From contig CALISP010000031.1 in assembly GCA_938041705.1 (NCBI GenBank), positions 1 through 17,975 on the forward strand: a DNA stretch of 17,975 bases. The letters are read 5' to 3'. Position 1 is the first letter of the stretch. Every line of letters starts with the position of its first letter. Under the pieces are notes generated by a model that was not told where the DNA came from, made no database searches, and worked only from the letters and a program-made list of their open reading frames with translations. Below, piece after piece: positions 1-7,153 of the stretch. Source of the DNA: an uncultured Cocleimonas sp. Lineage in GTDB: Bacteria; Pseudomonadota; Gammaproteobacteria; Thiotrichales; Thiotrichaceae. Position numbers and translations under genes: made by a program.

Positions 1-1239
1 AGATCTATTCTCAATAGAAATATCCCAATCAAATTGATCACATAATCTTTTAACAATTGCTAAACCTATTCCTTCACCTGCCTGATTTAAACCTCTGCCA
101 CGGACGTGACGTTCAAATAATCTTGGTAATAAATCATCTGGAATACCTATTCCGGTATCAGATACACAGACTTGGTTTCCCGATACTGTTATCGCTATAT
201 CACCCTGTTCAGTGTACTTAATAGCATTACCCAAAATATTTCCAATGATTATTTCTAAGGCCTTTTTATGTGTATTGACGTGTAAATCATTTTCTACATT
301 AATTGATAGTTGCACTTTGGAAGAATCAATCATAGAACTACATTTAATTACTTCCGCTTCTATAGCTTCAACTACATTTGTCAAACCCTTGTCATTATGA
401 GGCTGTTGCTCTCTGGCTAATAGAAAAAAAGCAGAAATGAGGTCATTCATATCGGCGCAAGCGCGACGAATCATTTTTACACGTTCTGATCCCTTGCTTG
501 AAATTTTCGATTCTGTTTCCAAAAATTGCGCAGCACCATCTATGATGGTCATTGGTGTGCGCAACTCATGGCTAATATCTGCAGTAAATTGACGCTCTCT
601 TTCAACAAAAATATCAATACGTTTGGCATATTCATCTAATGCTTCTGCAAGTTCTTTGGTATCACCACTTAAGTTTTTATTGGCAAAATCTAATGATAAA
701 TTATCAGGGCCAGATTTTCGTAGGTTACGAGCAAGGTTGAGTATGGGTGATGCAGCACGCCAAGTTAATCTATAAGCTATCCAGCTACTGGTATATATTA
801 ATATCAATAAAATACTCATTGGTATTAATCCAAAGACACCAACCAAACGATCTATATTTGCTCCTTCAAAAATTAGATACAGACGATTATTGTCAAAGTC
901 ACGAACATATACAGGAACAGGAACATCTCGTCCTGTAATTTTCATTTTGGGATAAAGTCCTGGAGTCAGATCTTTAATCTCATCAGGAAGAACTGGCGGA
1001 GGATTAGAATTCGACAAATAACCTATTAAATTTCTTGTCCTAGGTAATGGGAAAGTTTTATCTAATTTATAATGCGAAATGAAGGCATCTGCTTCTAATT
1101 CCATTGCTTGTTTAACTAAGCTTTTCTCAAGAATCCATGTAATGGTAAATATACTGACGAGTACGGCGAATACTATAAACAGGGTTTGTAATAGCCATTG
1201 TTTTGAAATTATCTTTTTTAAATCAAAGCCTGAAAGCAT
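1..1239 (-). CDS. Sensor histidine kinase of a two-component pair (3' end cut by window edge)
   Basis: This is an inner-membrane sensor kinase that autophosphorylates on histidine and passes the phosphate to the regulator encoded just upstream. Reading the minus strand from the ATG at 1239 gives 413 codons without a stop, so the gene runs off the left edge. Residues about 16-37 form the first membrane segment, about 38-132 a periplasmic sensor region with no domain I recognise, and about 133-156 the second segment. The H-box reads FTADISHELRTPM with the phospho-acceptor at about H224. The ATPase motifs follow in order: N-box NILGNAIKYT (about 334-343), G1 DTGIGIP (about 361-367) and G2 GEGIGLAI (about 388-395). 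The start overlaps the regulator stop as TAATG, and GAAGAAG just upstream can serve as ribosome binding site, so the two are translationally coupled. Only the last few residues should be missing. The stimulus is unknown. Confidence 0.93.
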   Translation of the reverse strand, partial: MLSGFDLKKIISKQWLLQTLFIVFAVLVSIFTITWILEKSLVKQAMELEADAFISHYKLDKTFPLPRTRNLIGYLSNSNPPPVLPDEIKDLTPGLYPKMKITGRDVPVPVYVRDFDNNRLYLIFEGANIDRLVGVFGLIPMSILLILIYTSSWIAYRLTWRAASPILNLARNLRKSGPDNLSLDFANKNLSGDTKELAEALDEYAKRIDIFVERERQFTADISHELRTPMTIIDGAAQFLETESKISSKGSERVKMIRRACADMNDLISAFFLLAREQQPHNDKGLTNVVEAIEAEVIKCSSMIDSSKVQLSINVENDLHVNTHKKALEIIIGNILGNAIKYTEQGDIAITVSGNQVCVSDTGIGIPDDLLPRLFERHVRGRGLNQAGEGIGLAIVKRLCDQFDWDISIENRS

Positions 1240-1940
1240 TATACTTCTTCGTCATAGAGTCGATAACCCACACTATGAATAGTGTGTAAGAGTTTATTAT
1301 CAAAGGGTTTATCAATGGATTGCCTAATGGCTGAAAGATGTGTTCTCAAAGCATCACTTTCTGTTAGATCATCGCCCCAAATATACGTTTCTATTTCTCG
1401 GCGCGAAACTACTCTATGTGTATTTTCCATTAGTAAACGTAAAATCTTAAGCCGAATAGAATTTAACTTAATTACATTATCATCTCGTTTTACTTCCAAT
1501 GTTTCAAAGTTAAAGACAAGATCTGATACGCTAATAACGGATTGATTACTATTGAATGAACGTCTCCAAAGAGCTTGTACTCTTGCATAAACCTCTAATA
1601 AATCGAAAGGTTTAACTAAATAATCATCTGCACCTACATCAAAACCAAGCAACTTATCGTCCAACGAATCACGAGCTGTTAACATTAAGATGGGAGTAGT
1701 CGAATTAAGATCTTTTCTAAGTTTTTGGCATAAATCTATACCATCAATACCTGGTAATGCTAGGTCTAATAGAATCACATCATATTCATTCACCGTAACT
1801 AGATGCAAACCTGTTAATCCATCTGCAGCAAAATCAGCAATGTGACCTTTATCCGTAAAAAAGTCGATCAACAATGAAGCAATATCAGTATTATCTTCGA
1901 CAATAAGAATACGGCCATGGAAATCGTTTAAGCTACTCAT
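1239..1940 (-). CDS. OmpR/PhoB-family response regulator
   Basis: This is a cytoplasmic DNA-binding response regulator, partner of the adjacent kinase. The receiver domain covers residues about 10-122, with acidic pair E15-D16, phospho-acceptor D59 in VILLDLALPG, switch T88 in MLTAR and conserved K110 in YLVKPF. A winged-helix effector domain fills about 135-231 and ends in the typical HTIHSVGYRLY. At 233 residues the length is normal for the family. The ATG at 1940 has only a weak upstream GGAT. A hairpin and several inverted repeats lie in the 198-base gap upstream and are candidates for autoregulation. The downstream kinase starts inside its stop codon. The family call is firm, but the regulon cannot be read from sequence. 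Confidence 0.95.
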   Translation of the reverse strand: MSSLNDFHGRILIVEDNTDIASLLIDFFTDKGHIADFAADGLTGLHLVTVNEYDVILLDLALPGIDGIDLCQKLRKDLNSTTPILMLTARDSLDDKLLGFDVGADDYLVKPFDLLEVYARVQALWRRSFNSNQSVISVSDLVFNFETLEVKRDDNVIKLNSIRLKILRLLMENTHRVVSRREIETYIWGDDLTESDALRTHLSAIRQSIDKPFDNKLLHTIHSVGYRLYDEEV

Positions 1941-1958
1941 ATATTTTCATATCCAAAA

Positions 1959-1990
1959 TGAGCAAAGGAGAACAATTTCTCCCTTACTCA
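1959..1990 (-). promoter_or_regulatory. Hairpin in the 5' leader of the response regulator gene
   Basis: The sequence can fold as TGAG, mismatch, AA, mismatch, GGAGAA, loop CAAT, then TTCTCC, TT and CTCA. That is 12 pairs with two single mismatches. It lies 19-50 bases before the regulator ATG, so it would be in the mRNA leader or near the promoter. There is no U-tract directly after it on the minus strand, so it is not an obvious terminator. It could be an operator or an RNA structure affecting translation; the role is inference. Confidence 0.45.
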
Positions 1991-1996
1991 AAATCA

Positions 1997-2042
1997 CCTT
2001 AACAAATGATTCAGTTAAGGTCTTCTACTAAACTGTAGTTTA
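1997..2042. promoter_or_regulatory. Cluster of inverted repeats upstream of the response regulator (candidate operators)
   Basis: Two perfect inverted repeats sit side by side: CCTTAAC at 1997-2003 with GTTAAGG at 2014-2020 (10-base spacer), and TAAACT-GT-AGTTTA at 2029-2042. The inner part of the second, AACTGTAG at 2031-2038, is matched again by its reverse complement CTACAGTT at 2099-2106. OmpR-family regulators commonly bind repeated half-sites next to their own promoters, so autoregulation is a reasonable inference. The surrounding DNA is very AT-rich, so some of this symmetry could be chance. Confidence 0.4.
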
Positions 2043-2138
2043 ATTCATTAAATTAATAATAATTTCTATCTAATTGTTAATATTACTAATTCTAGTTTCT
2101 ACAGTTACTGCCCAAGACAAATAAAGTAAAGATTAATA

Positions 2139-2855
2139 TTATTGTGTGTTATCAACATTCACAAATGGTGTAGATTCTAAGTCCGTTAGTATAGTAAGAC
2201 CCACTAATGAAGCAGAATTAATATCATCAGCAGCAATTGCGATATATTCAACGCCATCCACTAAAGATAATGTACCTGAATCATAAACAACAGTTGTACT
2301 ACCTGCTGGTGTTATACGAACTTTATAATCACCTGCTGGCACTTCCAGCTCTTCAGAAATAGTCTTAAAAGGTATATCTGCTAGTAAAGGGCTTGCCGGA
2401 AGTGCTGCATCTGGATCTGTAACGTAAACATCTACCGAAGGAGCTGCTGGAGAGCTATGAACAACTGTAATAGCAGCATTACCGCTAGCAGGTGCGTCAA
2501 TATCATCTTCAATCACGAGAGGCTCAATATTAGCAACTGTATTGGCTGCAATTACTGTGTACTTCATGTCACGTGCTAGAGGGAGTGTTGCATCTATAAC
2601 TGCAGTATCTGTATCTGCTACCAATACTTTTATATTTGTATCTCCTTCATCAACTGATAAAAAACCACTAGCCTGACGATAAGTAACGCCTGTTAAAGGC
2701 AATGTACTACCTACACTAATATCCACAGCTGGTGCATCCGGTGACAAATGAACTGCTCTTAATTGAGGATCGTGAGAATCATTTGAACTACCACCACAAC
2801 CTATCAGTGCTAATGAAGAAACTAATACAACTGCTATCACTTTAAAACTTTTCAT
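2139..2855 (-). CDS. DUF4397-domain lipoprotein
   Basis: This is a predicted surface or outer-membrane lipoprotein of 238 residues. I chose the ATG at 2855 because it is preceded by GGGAG about 8 bases upstream and opens a clean lipoprotein signal with lipobox LIGC and lipidation at C20. The reading frame is open to 2975, but that upstream part lacks a signal sequence. The residues after the cysteine are G-G-S-S with no aspartate, which favours outer-membrane sorting. The mature part contains two related beta-rich halves of the DUF4397 type: one begins LRAVHLSPDAPAVDI (about residues 32-118), the other ITVVHSSPAAPSVDVY (about 127-225). Family members are widespread and of unknown function. 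It appears monocistronic, separated from ilvC by a terminator and a repeat element. Confidence 0.9.
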   Translation of the reverse strand: MKSFKVIAVVLVSSLALIGCGGSSNDSHDPQLRAVHLSPDAPAVDISVGSTLPLTGVTYRQASGFLSVDEGDTNIKVLVADTDTAVIDATLPLARDMKYTVIAANTVANIEPLVIEDDIDAPASGNAAITVVHSSPAAPSVDVYVTDPDAALPASPLLADIPFKTISEELEVPAGDYKVRITPAGSTTVVYDSGTLSLVDGVEYIAIAADDINSASLVGLTILTDLESTPFVNVDNTQ

Positions 2856-2984
2856 AATTAAACTCCCAAAATATATGTGAACAAAATGTTTCACTTTTTT
2901 AACTTTGCCATTGCAGACGTGAAATGAGTGCGAACAATATGTGAAAAAAATGCAAAATTTCGTGATATAAGTCATATTAAGTTA

Positions 2985-3089
2985 ATAAATAACACCCCCC
3001 TACTTTTCACTATTTAATGGATTCATTTGGTACATAACTTTATTAATTATAAGAAAATGATTAAAAGTGAGAGGGTGTCTTTTATAAAT
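2985..3089 (-). repeat. Dispersed palindromic element, copy A (long-loop form)
   Basis: The left arm AACACCCCCCTACTTTT (2991-3007) is mirrored by a right arm AAAAGTGAGAGGGTGTC (3063-3079) followed by TTTTATAAAT. About 55 AT-rich bases lie between them. The run of six C stands out against the AT-rich surroundings. Related copies occur at 6641, 11447, 15911 and 16847. It sits between the ilvC terminator and the promoter region of the DUF4397 lipoprotein gene. Strand is given as the one carrying the G-run. Confidence 0.7.
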
Positions 3090-3099
3090 GTACAGGCAC

Positions 3100-3128
3100 A
3101 AAAAAGCCCAACAGAAGTTAGGCTTTTT
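3100..3128 (-). terminator. Intrinsic terminator of the ilvI-ilvH-ilvC operon
   Basis: AAAAAGCCcAAC (3101-3112) pairs with GTTaGGCTTTTT (3117-3128) around an AGAA loop, with a single C/A mismatch. On the minus strand the stem ends in a run of T, 29 bases past the ilvC stop codon. The opposite strand also ends in a T-run, so it could act in both directions. Confidence 0.88.
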
Positions 3129-3156
3129 AAATAAATCTAAAAACTATTTAGAGCGT

Positions 3157-4173
3157 TTAGTTTTTGTCTTGATCAACTATCTTGTTTTCTGTAATCCAAG
3201 GCATCATAGAACGTAATTGCGCTCCTACAATTTCAATACCATGCTCTGCATTCTTACGACGGTAGCCAGACATTGATGGGTAGTTTGCAGCACCTTCAGC
3301 AATGAACTGCTTTGCATACTCACCTGTTTGAATTCTGTGTAATGCTTCTTTCATCGCTAGACGAGATTCGTCATTGATTACTTTAGGTCCTGTTACATAC
3401 TCGCCGTATTCTGCGTTGTTAGAGATTGAATAGTTCATGTTTGCAATACCGCCTTCAAACATAAGATCAACAATCAATTTAAGTTCATGTAGACACTCAA
3501 AATATGCCATCTCTGGCTCGTAACCTGCTTCAACTAGTGTTTCAAAACCAGCTTTAACTAATTCAACTGCACCACCACAAAGTACAGCTTGCTCACCAAA
3601 TAAATCAGTTTCACACTCATCACGGAAAGTAGTCTCGATGATACCTGTACGGCCTCCACCAACACCTGACGCATAAGAAAGCGCGATATCTTTTGCTTTA
3701 CCTGATGCATCTTGCTCAATTGCGATTAAATCTGGAACACCGCCACCACGAACAAACTCAGAACGTACTGTGTGCCCTGGAGCTTTAGGAGCAATCATGA
3801 TCACGTCTAAGTCTTTACGCGGAACCACTTGATTGAATAGAATTGCAAAACCATGAGCAAACGCTAATACAGCACCTTGCTTAATGTTTGGCTCGATTTC
3901 ATCACGATAAAGTTGAGATTGAAACTCATCTGGAGTCAAAATCATTACAACGTCAGCTTCTGCAACTGCTGATGGCACGTCAGCAGTTTTTAGGCCGTAA
4001 CCTTCTGCTTTAGCAATTGAAGATGAACCTGGACGTAAACCTACAGTTACATCAACGCCAGAATCTTTTAGGTTTGCTGCATGTGCATGGCCTTGTGAAC
4101 CAAAACCGATGATGGCAACTTTTAAGCCTTGGATGATAGATAGATCACAGTCTTTATCGTAATAGATATTCAT
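3157..4173 (-). CDS. ilvC: Ketol-acid reductoisomerase (class I, NADP type)
   Basis: IlvC converts 2-acetolactate or 2-aceto-2-hydroxybutyrate to the dihydroxy acids, the second common step of valine/leucine and isoleucine synthesis, using Mg2+ and NAD(P)H. The 338-residue length is that of the short class I enzymes, not the longer E. coli class II form. The Rossmann motif GFGSQGHAHAANL occupies about residues 23-35, followed by a GLRPGSSS phosphate-binding loop typical of NADPH use. The catalytic and metal residues are present: H107 in AHGF, D190 and E194 in DLFGE, E226 and E230 in ECLHE, and S251. The start has AGGA about 7 bases upstream. It is the last gene of ilvI-ilvH-ilvC, 72 bases after ilvH, followed by a clear terminator. 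Confidence 0.98.
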   Translation of the reverse strand: MNIYYDKDCDLSIIQGLKVAIIGFGSQGHAHAANLKDSGVDVTVGLRPGSSSIAKAEGYGLKTADVPSAVAEADVVMILTPDEFQSQLYRDEIEPNIKQGAVLAFAHGFAILFNQVVPRKDLDVIMIAPKAPGHTVRSEFVRGGGVPDLIAIEQDASGKAKDIALSYASGVGGGRTGIIETTFRDECETDLFGEQAVLCGGAVELVKAGFETLVEAGYEPEMAYFECLHELKLIVDLMFEGGIANMNYSISNNAEYGEYVTGPKVINDESRLAMKEALHRIQTGEYAKQFIAEGAANYPSMSGYRRKNAEHGIEIVGAQLRSMMPWITENKIVDQDKN

Positions 4174-4245
4174 TATATTTTCCTAATAGTATAACTTGTT
4201 AATATTTAAAGAGTTACAACAGAAAGCTAAGGTGCATCTGCTTAA

Positions 4246-4740
4246 CTAAATAGTGAGTGAAGCACTCCCACGTGGGATACCCATGGCACCTGTACGGACT
4301 ACTTCGATAATCGTATTATCTTTAAGTGAGTTTAGAAAAGCATCGAGTTTCTCAGGGCTACCTGTAGCCTCGATAGTGTACATTTTCTTGGTCACATCAA
4401 TTATACGAGCGCGAAATATATCTACATTCAATTTGATAGCTGCACAGACTTCATTGCTATCAGCGCGAACTTTAACAAACATCATTTCGCGTTCGATGTG
4501 AGGATAATCAGATAGCTCCATTACCTTAACGACGTCAATCAACTTATTCAGTTGTTTAACGATTTGTTCGATAGACGCATCATTGCCTTTAGTAACAACC
4601 GTCATACGCGAAAGCGTAGGATCATCTGTAGCTGCAACTGTCAAAGATTCAATGTTGTAGCCGCGCTGTGAAAACAAACCAGAAACACGTGATAGAGCAC
4701 CTGCTTCGTTTTCCATTAATAGTGAAATTATATGTCTCAT
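4246..4740 (-). CDS. ilvH: Acetolactate synthase small (regulatory) subunit
   Basis: This is the regulatory subunit of acetohydroxyacid synthase. In this family it stimulates the large subunit and confers feedback inhibition by valine. An N-terminal ACT domain (about residues 1-75) carries NEAGALSRVSGLFSQRGYN, and a C-terminal small-subunit domain follows to residue 164. I chose the ATG at 4740 because the protein then begins MRHIISLL, the normal IlvH start. The frame also has ATGs at 4776 and 4773 that would add 11-12 polar residues, directly after the ilvI stop. None of these starts has a strong Shine-Dalgarno, which fits translational coupling to ilvI. It lies between ilvI and ilvC in one operon. 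Confidence 0.95.
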   Translation of the reverse strand: MRHIISLLMENEAGALSRVSGLFSQRGYNIESLTVAATDDPTLSRMTVVTKGNDASIEQIVKQLNKLIDVVKVMELSDYPHIEREMMFVKVRADSNEVCAAIKLNVDIFRARIIDVTKKMYTIEATGSPEKLDAFLNSLKDNTIIEVVRTGAMGIPRGSASLTI

Positions 4741-4778
4741 ACTCTGATCTTTTTTATGTTCTGTATTATCCATCATAA

Positions 4779-6527
4779 TTATTTTTTGCTATTCGCATCA
4801 TCAATCGCATCTTGTTTATTAAGATACATTTCATTATGGCCATAACCCGCTGGAATCATTGGATAAACATTACCTTGTTCTTCAACAACAAAATCAAGGA
4901 AGTGTAAGTTTTTCTTGTCTTCTACTGCTTCACGCAAAGCGTCTTCAACATCAGCAGGCTTATCAATACGTCTACCAATGTGACCGTAAGCTTCTGCTAG
5001 TTTCACGAAGTCAGGTAAGGACTGGTTATATGTCATGGCATAACGTTCTTCATAGAAAAACTCTTGCCACTGACGGACCATGCCTAAATAGCCATTATTC
5101 AGATTAATGATGTTCAGTGGTAAACCGTATTGCTTACAGCAACCCAATTCTTGAATACACATTTGAATACTACCGTCACCAGTGATACACGCGACTGTCT
5201 CATCATGATTAGCAAATTGAACACCCATCGCCGCAGGCAAACCAAAACCCATCGTACCAAGACCACCAGAATTAACCCAACGCTTAGGCTTATTGAAGCG
5301 ATAGTATTGAGCCGCAAACATCTGATGTTGTCCAACGTCTGATGCAACAAATGCATCGCCATTAGTGACTTTACAAAGCATATCAACAACGTATTGTGCT
5401 TTGATAATTTCGTCGTCTTGTTCATAAGCTAGGCAATCAAGCTTTTGCCATTCTTTGATCTCATTCCACCAAGTATCAAACGCTGATTTATCAGGAACAA
5501 TTTTTTGCTCTTTTATTTCAGCTAACATTGATTGTAAGACTTCTTTAACATCACCCACGATAGGATTATGCGCATGTCTATTTTTAGAGATTGATGCAGG
5601 ATCAATATCAATATGAATCACTTTTGCGTCTGGTGAGAATTTCTTCAAATCACCCGTTACACGATCATCAAATCGCGCACCTACACAAATAAGTAAATCT
5701 GCATGATGCATTGCGCGATTGGCTTCAACCGTGCCATGCATACCCAACATACCTATGAACTGTTTATCGTTTGATGGATAACAACCTAATCCCATTAGCG
5801 TATTAGTCACTGGGAAGTTATATAAACGACCGAATTCAGTAAGTTCATTAGCCGCATTAGCGATGATAACTCCGCCACCAGCATAAAGAACTGGCTTTTT
5901 CGCTTCACCGATCATCTTGATTGCAGATTTAATCTGCTTCTTATTTCCTTTAACAGTAGGCTGATAAGAACGCATTACTAAATCTTTAGGGTAATCAAAT
6001 TCTATTTTTTTAACCGCAGGATTTGTTAGGTCCTTAGGTATATCGACAAGTACTGGACCGGGACGACCTGAAGTAGCAATATGAAATGCTTTCTTCATCA
6101 CGGGTGCAATATCTTCAATACATGTGACTAAGAAGTTATGCTTTACGCAAGGGCGAGTGATTCCAACGATATCGATTTCTTGGAAAGAATCTTTACCAAT
6201 TAAATCTTTAGGGACATTACCCGAGATTACGACTAATGGAACAGAGTCCATATACGCATCAGCAATACCTGTTACTGCATTGGTAGCACCTGGACCTGAT
6301 GTGACAATACATACACCAGGCTTATCGCTAGTTTTTGCATAACCTTCAGCAGCGTGTACAGCCCCCTGCTCATGACGAGCGAGTATGTGTCTTAGATCAC
6401 CACGATTTTCAGCTTTATAAAGCTCATCGTATAAAAATAAAACCGCACCGCCGGGATACCCAAAAATGGTATCTACCTTTTCTGCTTTAAGACATTCTAT
6501 GAATATCTCTGCGCCAGATAATTTCAC
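4779..6527 (-). CDS. ilvI: Acetolactate synthase large (catalytic) subunit
   Basis: This thiamine-diphosphate enzyme condenses pyruvate with pyruvate or 2-oxobutyrate, the first committed step to branched-chain amino acids. It has 582 residues, normal for the family. The N-terminal pyrimidine-binding domain contains GYPGGAVLFLYD and the catalytic glutamate E53 in RHEQGA. The central domain carries the FAD-binding region typical of AHAS. The C-terminal domain has the Mg-ThDP motif starting TGDGSIQM and ending NLNNGYLGMVRQWQ. Translation starts at a GTG (6525-6527), supported by AGGA six bases upstream, and the protein begins MKLSGAEIF as in relatives. It heads the ilvI-ilvH-ilvC operon. The symbol could equally be ilvB; pairing with an IlvH-like subunit and the gene order favour ilvI. 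Confidence 0.97.
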   Translation of the reverse strand: MKLSGAEIFIECLKAEKVDTIFGYPGGAVLFLYDELYKAENRGDLRHILARHEQGAVHAAEGYAKTSDKPGVCIVTSGPGATNAVTGIADAYMDSVPLVVISGNVPKDLIGKDSFQEIDIVGITRPCVKHNFLVTCIEDIAPVMKKAFHIATSGRPGPVLVDIPKDLTNPAVKKIEFDYPKDLVMRSYQPTVKGNKKQIKSAIKMIGEAKKPVLYAGGGVIIANAANELTEFGRLYNFPVTNTLMGLGCYPSNDKQFIGMLGMHGTVEANRAMHHADLLICVGARFDDRVTGDLKKFSPDAKVIHIDIDPASISKNRHAHNPIVGDVKEVLQSMLAEIKEQKIVPDKSAFDTWWNEIKEWQKLDCLAYEQDDEIIKAQYVVDMLCKVTNGDAFVASDVGQHQMFAAQYYRFNKPKRWVNSGGLGTMGFGLPAAMGVQFANHDETVACITGDGSIQMCIQELGCCKQYGLPLNIINLNNGYLGMVRQWQEFFYEERYAMTYNQSLPDFVKLAEAYGHIGRRIDKPADVEDALREAVEDKKNLHFLDFVVEEQGNVYPMIPAGYGHNEMYLNKQDAIDDANSKK

Positions 6528-6852
6528 CTAGATTCCTACCCTGCTTTTAAAACTAAAGTTCGACATAATAATACTAAAACATCATGAAATACACCCTGAA
6601 ATAGACTGTATTTTCCTCGTTTTACTAATATTTAGAGATATTAAAGACCCCCCTCTACCTTTTGGTGAACTTTTCGTTTTGTTTTTTTCAATGAATAAGA
6701 CCCCAAAGTGTTATCTAACAACAGATTTAGCTCTCTCATTATGTATGAAATACTATTAACCATTACTTTGCTTGTGCGTACTTTTTCCATTGATTATTCG
6801 AACAACAAACATTCATAAGCTATTTTTCAGTAAATATAAAAATAACAGACAC
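6528..6852 (-). other. Non-coding leader/promoter region upstream of ilvI
   Basis: These ~325 bases separate the ilv operon from the tRNA terminator and must contain the operon promoter, though I see no convincing -35/-10 pair. On the minus strand a 32-codon ORF runs from the ATG at 6739 to a TAA at 6641. Its start is leucine-rich (MRELNLLLDNTLGSYSL, with CTA, CTG, TTG, TTA and TTG codons), as in attenuation leader peptides. It has no Shine-Dalgarno and no clear terminator follows it before ilvI. A second short ORF of 17 codons (MNVCCSNNQW...) is not enriched in branched-chain codons. Repeat copy E overlaps the end of the leucine-rich ORF. Confidence 0.4.
6641..6676 (-). repeat. Dispersed palindromic element, copy E (degenerate)
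   Basis: AAAGACCCCCCTCTACCTTTT is followed by GGTGAACTTTT. It aligns with copy D (GACACCCCCCCACTTTT then GAGGTGTTTT) after allowing loss of a CA pair and a few substitutions. The terminal symmetry is decayed, so this is the least certain member of the family. It lies about 115 bases upstream of the ilvI start. Confidence 0.45.
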
Positions 6853-6880
6853 AAAAAAGGCCACACAAAAGTGTGGCCTT
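6853..6880 (-). terminator. Intrinsic terminator of the tRNA-Met gene
   Basis: AAGGCCACAC (6857-6866) and GTGTGGCCTT (6871-6880) form a perfect 10-bp GC-rich stem with a four-base loop. On the minus strand it is followed by a T-run. It lies 11 bases beyond the tRNA 3' end and should insulate the tRNA transcript from the ilv operon. Confidence 0.92.
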
Positions 6881-6891
6881 TCTGATAAATA

Positions 6892-6968
6892 TGGTGGCTA
6901 TACCGAGATTCGAACTTGGGACCCCATCATTATGAGTGATGTGCTCTAACCAGCTGAGCTATATAGCC
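6892..6968 (-). tRNA. tRNA-Met (CAU), elongator type
   Basis: The minus strand folds as a 77-base cloverleaf with encoded CCA. The acceptor stem GGCTATA/TATAGCC is fully paired. The anticodon stem-loop is CATCA-CTCATAA-TGATG with anticodon CAU, and the T-loop is TTCGAAT. The first acceptor pair is G-C, unlike initiator tRNA, and the D-arm, anticodon stem and loop match E. coli elongator tRNA-Met closely. A tRNA-Ile2 (lysidine-modified CAU) is the alternative but fits this anticodon stem less well. The T-stem CCAAG/CTCGG has one C-A mismatch in the middle, which is odd. Confidence 0.95.
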
Positions 6969-7019
6969 AAAAATACCAACTTGCAACCAACAGTAAATGA
7001 GCAAATTGCAAGGGGCGCT

Positions 7020-7048
7020 AATATAGAGATTGTATCACCGACTGTCAA
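7020..7048 (-). promoter_or_regulatory. Sigma70 promoter of the tRNA-Met gene
   Basis: On the minus strand a perfect -35 TTGACA (7043-7048) is separated by exactly 17 bases from a -10 TATATT (7020-7025, one change from consensus). A GC-rich stretch AGCGCCCC follows directly, the kind of discriminator found in stringently controlled stable-RNA promoters. The predicted start is near 7013, leaving a leader of about 45 bases to be processed before the tRNA. Confidence 0.87.
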
Positions 7049-7153
7049 CTGCTGAAGGCGTAATTATTATGTAATAAATATTCCACAAAAGCAGACGTGA
7101 TAGATAAAACATTTTATAATTGTCGGTTACCCTAATCAAAAATACTAAGATAC

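Noticed and set aside
1079..1545. Plus-strand ORFs opposite the kinase and response regulator
   Set aside because: They are antisense to well-supported genes and their products have no recognisable features.
2876..2896. CRP-like site TGTGA...TCAC upstream of the DUF4397 gene
   Set aside because: The half-sites are about 10 bases apart instead of the 6 required for a CRP site.
2856..2975. N-terminal extension of the DUF4397 lipoprotein to an ATG at 2975
   Set aside because: The extension has no signal peptide character, while the ATG at 2855 has GGGAG upstream and opens a canonical lipoprotein signal.
4253..6342. Several 70-100-residue ORFs overlapping ilvH and ilvI in other frames
   Set aside because: They are shadows of strongly conserved catalytic genes; none has a ribosome binding site or domain.
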